A stretch of 64,000 nucleotides of DNA from Mimachlamys varia (taxonomy: Eukaryota > Mollusca > Bivalvia > Pectinida > Pectinidae), in contig OX392545.1 in the NCBI GenBank assembly GCA_947623455.1, positions 28,905,001-28,969,000 of the forward strand. Reading direction: 5' to 3'. A program made the position numbers and the translations under genes. Numbering within the stretch: position 1 is the first letter of the stretch; every line of letters begins with the position of its first letter. Shown piece by piece: positions 52,801-61,800 of this stretch. The notes below the pieces were generated by a model. That model was not told the DNA's origin and searched no databases. It worked only from the letters and a program-made list of their open reading frames with translations.

Positions 52801-55800
52801 AGTCAGGTTTACGCCTCCTGGTCAAGCAAAGTATGTTGCAATCATAATTCATTCACATACGGTGGAACACAAATACACTAACTTTTGAAATATAATTTCC
52901 GTGCATTAAAGGAACTGTGGAAAAAATCAAAGGATACAAAAGCGTCAACAAAACCATAAACCGAACTCAAAATCGATTAAACTAGGGGCAAAATAGGAAC
53001 AAAGGAATGATTTACATAGAGACTCTCGTAAAAGCACAAGAGAATAAGACCAGGTGTCTTTTTAAAATCATTGTACATGACTGTTTTCGGCGTCCTTTAC
53101 GTACCTCCTAAACTACTGGAGGCTGGTGAGAAACTGTTGATGCCTGTAGTGTAGATATAACTGACATCACCACCACTGTGTTGTGCCAAACCAGAAGCTG
53201 CCACATTGACCTCGACCTTGTAAATCCCCTCTGGGCCGCTACCAATCGTACATGTGACGGAAGTTGACGTTGAGCTTGTTACAGTGCAAGCTGTGCCTCC
53301 AATCACCACAGCGTTGTCGGCGGGAGTTCCGCTGAATCCAGTACCAGTGATAGTAGCAACTGTTCCAGACAGTCCTTAAGAAATTAAAAAAAACCCGTTA
53401 ATTTCTTTCATCTTTATTTTTTTGCTCCTATTAACAATGATAAAACAGCTTTGTTAAGAATTAATTTGAATATTAATATATGTATCATTTTTAGAGTCAT
53501 AGCGTATCTTAGATTAATTCAAACTGTTAAGTGTTAGCTAAATAACCGCTGGTGTTGGGAAAGTAATACTGACCTGTCCCTGGTGATATTCCCGTTACTG
53601 TGGGTGTACTACTTGTCAGCCACTCAAAGTCACAGCTACCAGAGCATTTGGTCGGCACGCTGTTAATCAACATCATTACCTGTAGCAGAAGAAAGAGTTT
53701 CGTTTTGAACATATGCACAGGTTTAAAAAAACAATTCAGAGAATACCAATTAAACGTCAATCAAACCATAATCCGAACTCAAAATCGTTTAATTAAGAGG
53801 CAAACTAGGAATAAAGGAAAGGTTTACACGGAGACCCTCGTAAATATCAGATTTATTGTTCATTTGATAATTACTTACGTTAAATTAATTAAGTACAAAT
53901 ACTTACAACCTTGCTAGTGGTACTACATAAACAGATTTCTTAAGGGGAACTGATATCGTCTCGTTTTGTTTTACCTGGGCCTTGTCATTAGGAACTCTGA
54001 GAAGTTCACCGGGTATTGGGTCAAAAACAACATGGCCGTCAGTCACAGTAGTTGCTGCCATGGAAACAGCTTCGCCCGTAAGTCTACTTGAATCCAACTG
54101 AGGAAAAATACAAAGGAAAAAATGTTTACACAATATTTACATAAAAGCATCTCTTTTTATTTTTAAAATATACTCTAACTATGGCATCAAAAATGCATTT
54201 TTGACAGGAACAAAAAATGTTCGCAGTCATATCATCAGAAATTCGAAGCAAACTTGATTTTGATAAAAATCACCTGGATTAAGGATTGGTCCCCGGCGAG
54301 TGATGTGTACTCAATCGTCCATATAAAGTTGGCACAATCCCCCTCCTTTGTAACGGACACTTCATTGAGCCCCTCGATCGTTTTCAAATTGTCTGCCAAA
54401 CCAGCTGTATCAATGTCGGCCGGGATACCTTTTAAGAAAACGGGGGTATAAACGTATATGAATGTTAACGCTAAATTCAATGTTACAAATCAAATAATGT
54501 ACCCTAGACTTGAGATTAGAATCACTAGCTAAATCATCCAGATGTATAAATGAAAAAAAAAAACAAACATTGCTATACATATATATATGATCATGGAAGT
54601 AATAGCGACAGTACAGACAAATAAATTGTCAAATTTCCAAGTCCATTGCTAGTTATACGTATCCAACGAAAATTTGTTTGTTAGGAACCAGTACATATTG
54701 TTGATCAAACCGTCGAAATTACTTACTAGACAATATATAACATATAAATATATAGATATTCATACAAAACTTCCTGTTGTTAAATAAGTCAATTACTTAA
54801 CATTTGACAAAGTTTGATACAAACATGTAGTGGCTCATTTGTACAGTACATACGTGGAGTTGTTGATCCCAGGAAAGTTGCGGCAAACGTTCCTTGAATG
54901 GGTGGTGAGGCGGCTTGAACACGTGACACTGCCACTCTGGCACCAGATGGCGTCTAATAAAACATAATTACATACATTATACTTGTGTTATAATATCTGT
55001 GACGTTTGACTTATTTCGTTTATTTTAAAAACTGATCTAGGATTGCAGCTGCATAAACATTTCAAAGAATAATAAAATGTAAACGTTCACTTTAAATATA
55101 ATAAAAGGTTCAAATACCTTTATAAGTCATGACGTAACACACACATGTGCTGCACCTTTTAAATTCAGTAATAGATACAGCATGCCAAAAAAAGAATTAA
55201 ACTGCACCATACAACTGTTTCTCCTAGAACTCTTCATTGATTCTAATCTAAAATTTCTAAACTAATGTAGAAGCAGAAGGGTCAGGTGCGTAAAACCCCT
55301 TTAATTTATGAACTTAGCAGTAAAATTAAACTAGTTCTGTATAATTTCAAATCGTGTACCACGAAAATGTGTATATTATGTACCGTGCCACTATATAACT
55401 ACTCAAAATAGATTAACTGTGGCTATGGAGGCACCAGCATACCTCGGGGACCTAAAAAATCCACCAGCAGATTCTGCCACGCCTTATAACTTTAAAATTA
55501 ATGCAATCGGACAAGTTTTGTTTGTCTATAATATTATGTTAACAATTAATGCATTGTAAGATGTAAGGATAACATGTAACCTGTCAGTTTAAACAATGTG
55601 TGTTCCCATTTAATATTTTATTTTATGATCGCCATGGTATGTAGATTAGTTCGGGAATATCAAGCCGTTGTCAATAAATTGTTATCTTCATTACTTTACA
55701 TAGTACTTTTTGTGTATGCTGTTTTTATTAGTGGTTTGGGAGTCTGAATCACATTGTGAATGTTTGATAAGAGGGGCGTGGTTTTGTAAACAATGTTTAT

Positions 55801-58800
55801 ATTTACCTGTGCTGAGTCGGACTTGAAGAGTGGGAAGTTGTAGCCGCAATTAAGCGGGACTAATGTCACGCGATGACTACCTGAGGAATCAGCCACCGTG
55901 ACGCTGTCGATCTGAACACCGTTAGGCTTGGCTGCTTTCAAGCGTTGCATGGCAATGCCCACTGTACACATTAACATAAGAGAAACCATTGTATTTCGGA
56001 ATAGGAATATATTTCACACATTAATGTTTACGATTTATAAAAAAAATCACTAGATGTGTCAGTGGGACATGGATGCCCCCGCTGATAGCCAAGGACATTT
56101 TTAACATTATTGGCGTTTTTAAGATATGTTCTGATTAATTGAAATTCCTCAACTTGTTTCAGCCATGTCTTGGGAACGAATCTAATGGTCATAACCGAAT
56201 CAAATCAGGATGTACATTATATCATGATCAATTTACATACCAAATTACACTTCAATATCTGTATTCGTTATTGAGCAAATGGGCAGAGACGAAAATAAAA
56301 GCTATGACGGAATGGCAGTCAAGGTTAAAAATATATGCCTCTGACAATCTCATGCCGAGGACATACAAATCAAGATGCCTTGGTGTACGTATCGGCACAA
56401 GTAACTTTATATCATGTCGACATTGTGACAGCAGAATAAGATTAATCAAAACTTTCGCACGTGAATATGTTCGAGTTGTGACTAATAAACGAGACAAACA
56501 AAACGTTATATTTGTTTATAACTCTGAATCCCAGGGTGGGCGGGTGGTGCAGGTGATAGCGCATTTGCCTTCCTTTCGGGTTGGATTTCCCGACTGGACG
56601 TGAAAAGTATGGCGTCACCGTCACCTGCCCGACCGAGTGAGTTTTTTTCCGGGTATTCTGGTTGCCCCCCCCCCCCCTCCCCCCCCCCCCAGAAAAATCA
56701 GACCCATTGCGCGCTTAATTGTTTTGTTATTGTAGTAAACTATATAAAGTTTCATATTTTGAACTCTGTATCTAAATATTCTAAATATTTACATTCAGTT
56801 AACTTTTTCCGCGAAACGAAGAAAGCATTGACCTATCTTAATCGTGATACTTATTGTTCATCACATCCTTTGAAGTGTATTAATGTCCTTATAACAACAA
56901 CAAAATATTTACCATCGCTTGTCGGCTTCGTTGTTCCCATATACACCTCATCGATATACACGTCCTCGGTGCGATAGATGATGGCTGCATTTAGAAAGAA
57001 TCTGCTTCCTCCACTGGCGAGGGCGCTTATGGCAGTCAGGACCTCAATACAACTGTACTCCCACCTAACAGGTTAAAATTAGGATGAGACATTTCACATA
57101 ATAATGAGCGAATACTTCAGCTGGATCGAACGGAGGATATCAAGATACAAATTGTTTTGTAACCTTTTCGTGGTGCAGTAATCATTACATAAAATTAAAT
57201 TTTATTGCATTATAGAAATGTGTGTGTTGATTGTTTCAAGTCGTTACAGCGTAGAACTTTTCTTATCGACAGTCTGTTATCTATATTGTTCTTAAAATAT
57301 ACTATGTTTAATCTGTATCTATAAATTCTTATCCTCGTATGTGTTTTCTGTCATGTAGAAAAAGAGAAACAAGATCGAATTCCTACATTGCAAATACTAT
57401 TTGTCTTTCAGGAACTTGCTCAATGGCCGGAATAAGTGCGATGCTTACCATTTCCTTAACTTGTAATGAACGCTTGCTCTTCCGGAAACCCTACTTAACT
57501 TGTACCTTTTCAATCGTCTCCGATAATTTGGTTTTGTTTATATTGTGTCCATATTTAAACCGATTTTGAGTTATGATTATGGTTTTGTTGACGCTTCGGT
57601 ATACTCTGATTTGCTATACCTAGGAATTAATGATCTTCTAAACCCCTTTCCTAAATGTTGAATCAAACTAACTATGTCAAACAAAAAGATTTTTTGTTCA
57701 ATGCTTTAAACATGATATGTTTTTTATTACAATAACACCATAAAATGAGAAAACTGATCCCAATTACAAAATTAGAAACTAAACTGTCGACGATATAATA
57801 CAGTCAACTTGTATGTTTTTTTAACAATTTGTATAGATATGTCTTACAAATAACATCTATACATCGTCCGCTAACTGATCATAATTTTTAAAAATGTCGA
57901 GAGTTTGTTTTGTCCTCTTAACAAAGACAGAAGAAGTATTTTATATGAAGTATACAGATAATGTACTTGGCAACTTTATAAAACGGACGAACACACTTAC
58001 GAGGTAGTCCCAGAGGTAGAAATGACGTCTCTCAGTGTGGCCCATGTTTCCACAGTCTCCGAGTTCTGGTCTGTATATCTGTACGACACTCTGAGATTAG
58101 CCCCTATGGCTCCTTGGTGAGCAAAACAAAGCTACAACACAGTCAACATATGGCTATCGATCAACTCATTTCTGGAACATTGTTGCAAACAGTTTCATAA
58201 GGCACCTTTTGTCTGTGTAAAATTGAAGGAGTTGTGGTGTATATATCATCGAAAAAAATCCACAGTGCGTAGTTTTTTCCTATCAAAGCACGAAGGGTTG
58301 TGAGCTCATGTCGCCAGACATTTGCTTGAGCCAAGTGTCAATTCTTATAAATATACAACGTAGTTAAGATATTTGCATCATTTATATTGAGAAATGTTTC
58401 TGTTAGTGTTTCATAAACTTCATAGTATTTACAGTAAAATACCTTTATTATGAAAATAGTATATATATTGCTTGTTGTGATATCAACTCTTCTACTTTTC
58501 GAATAGACAAGTTTCAAATGTGAAATTGTCTACTATTCGAAATTTCGAATTAGTTAACAGACATATTTTGAAATTCCTCCAACATAATTATCTGGTCACA
58601 AGCACGCATGCAGGTTTATAATAAAACAATGAAAGCACACCCTTCAGTAACCTTAGTTGTGAATGGGACGTTAAACGGAATAAAACCAGGACATAAATCG
58701 AAACGGGAAATATCATTAAAAGTAATATCAGATATTGAGTTACGTTTGTAGTCGATTTGGCAATTAATTAATCAATCTGTGAATTAAGTCGATATTTCAT

Positions 58801-61800
58801 GTTTTAAGATTTGAAATTAAATGAAACAAGTTTATGAAATGTACCTTTGGGCTCATTGTCAGTGAGACTGGATCGATGTCATCAGTCGATTTAAATAAAT
58901 ATCTCGGATTTTTGAGGACATATTTTCCACAGAAAGCTTCCATTTCCGAATACCGATACCACCGGTTGTAGGAAGGAGTAGCGGAGGAGGTCTCAAACGT
59001 GTACTGTACTTTCTTTCCTGCAGGACTCGATATCGCTGATGGACAACGTGTGCTGAAAAGCGTTTCCATGGCAGATTGTACCTGGGAAATAAAGAGTTTA
59101 CACGTCACTTCAGCGTCCATAACCCATGTCCTGTATAAGAAGTGCATTGTGATTGCAGCATACATAGCATTCGTTCTTGAAAGAGAAAATACCGTTTCTG
59201 ATATATACGCTATATTAGGATCAAACGATTAAAACATGTCTGATTTATCTCCAAAGCTGGTGGAAAAAGGTGACAATCTTAGTTTATTGTTTTTATTAGA
59301 AATATGATCAAACACCCAGTACATTTCCTACATCTCATGAAAGCTTCAGAATGACAAAATACAAACATAGTACCCAAGCTCGGTTTGTCACATGGACATG
59401 TATTCAAGGAAAATGAAAGCATAAACATCAAATCCTCCAGTTTACCTCGGCAGACGTTGCCCCTGAAGCCACCAGAGGCGCAGGAATTCCTGCTATGGAC
59501 AAGGCTACCACGGCGCCACTAGGAGTCCCTGTCGTTGTCTTAGCAGCTGTAACTGTCAGTGAACCTGCAGCCTCCGAATCAAATGCAGGGAAATCTCCTG
59601 TTTAGAAATACGTACAAACAGTGATAACTTACTTTCACTATTGTATACGTGTCATATCAGATTGTTTTTTTTTCATGTTAGTATTTGTTTATCTAAAAAA
59701 ATGACGTTAAGTCCTGTTAGCTGGCCATGATAGAAAAAACACATATTCAAATTATTCTATTCCATTATTTGTATAAAAATAACATAATTAAATATCCCCC
59801 GAAAACGCAACCAACCGAGTGTGAAATTCAAGGTTTCTATTACATACCCCTATCCGAAGTGAATGTGATGGTGTACTTGATGCCGTTGGTCGAGGTTGTA
59901 GCAGCCGTAACAGACACGCTTTCTCCGCTTTCAAACACAGGCAAGTTATTGATGGCCGTTGCTACATCAGCAGCATCGGCTTGGAACTCAATAAGATCTG
60001 CAGTCAAAAAAACATACACTTAAAAGGGAGGGAAACAACCTGTAGATTTAATCTAGGTCGAGGTTCGCTATGAGGACAAGAATTAAATACCTGTTGATAC
60101 GTAACAATTATATCCTCCTAAAATGATAGTGAGACTAGAAAGAATATATGAATATAGCCTGTCGCATTAGAATTGTCGCAAAATTGAATAGGAATGTATT
60201 GGCAGTGGATAAATACTGTTAAATTATAATGCATGCGAAACATATATTGAGTCGAATATTCGCCCTGATTGCAGAACAATATATACTGCTACGGAATTTC
60301 CTGGTCGACCGTAACTTATCATAGATTACTGTAAAATGTTCAGGAAGTTTTAATTTCGAAAAGTTTACGACAACTTCGTGAAAATAATTATAGTTTGGCT
60401 TTATAATCAAGGTTTTTACAATTATTTAAGATCCGTTAAATGAAATTTCCGCACAAAAGTTAGACAAAAAATTGTGAAAGTTAATTTAATTCTGCATTGA
60501 TTTGTAAATCATTCTGTAAATATCGAACCTTTCAAAGCAGATTAAATACGGCTAAAAAAATAACCCTTGTTTCATAATTTGTAAATAAGAAATCTAGAGT
60601 AAAATGTATTTTTTATCACTCCAGTAGATTACCTGTAAATGCAGTATACAGTCCCAAACGGTACTGTCCCCCAGCTCCAGATACCTTCTCTTCCACTGTG
60701 ACTTCCTGAACGGCAGAGGTCGACGAACCACTTGAGAAACCAGAAAATGTGAGGCTCTGGATTTCTCGCTTGATCGTTGAAGAGACTTCTAATTTTTGTA
60801 CTTCTGCTTTAGCATTACCAGTATAGGCACTTGTCAGGTTTGTGTTGTAGTAACGAGCAGAAACTTTAGCGAAAGCCCCGGATGTTCCTTCACGATGGTA
60901 AACCTCCATGTAATATCTATAACAAGCAGAAATGAATCAGATTCACTTTATATTATAATTTTTCAAAAATGAATATATATCGTATATTTAAAGAAAGACA
61001 GTCTTATTCACAATTTGTGAAGAGGCAAACCCTTTTAAGCTACGGTTCAATCGTGTTTATATATGATTGCGTTTCATCACTAGAGAAGAGCATACGCTAT
61101 GAACTCAAACTTGATCTGAAGACTGGATACTAAAAGTATGTATGGAAATTGTCAACAATCTAGCCACACACACTCGTCCATAATGTGTCATAGGGAAACC
61201 GGCCTGAACATTTATTAAATTACCTAATAAATTAAAAAAAAAATAAAAAATAAATAAAAACATTATGCATACTTGTTTGTCTTAGATAGAGTCTTCCTCG
61301 AAGAGCTTTGGCTGCTGGAGGTGTTATACGTATCTGATAGTTCAGAGTAAGCAATCCTTGCCTGTAAAACAAGTAATAACTGGTCAAAGTTAAACCTGCA
61401 GTGCGAGTATACGGGTAATTGCTATCAAAATAAATTGACCAGAAAGGACAATGTCGAGTGAAAAAAAATACGGCGAACGTTTCTTACAATTACTAGTGTT
61501 ACATTATGCAAGATTGTCTCCAAGTCATATAAAATATGAAAGTGTATCTAACTTAAATAGGAAATATTAATGACTGGAAATTGTAGGCTGATACAATACT
61601 TGAATAAATTGCTTGTCATATTGTTGCAAAAACAAATTAGAGAATACCAAAGCATTAACAAAATCATAATCCAAACTCAAAATCGATTAAACCAGGGGCA
61701 AAATATGAAAAAGGAAAGATTTAAATGGAGACCCTTGTAAAAGTACAAAAGAATAAGACCAGGTGTTCTGGAAGTGTAAGCTTCTTTTGCTTAATCGAAG

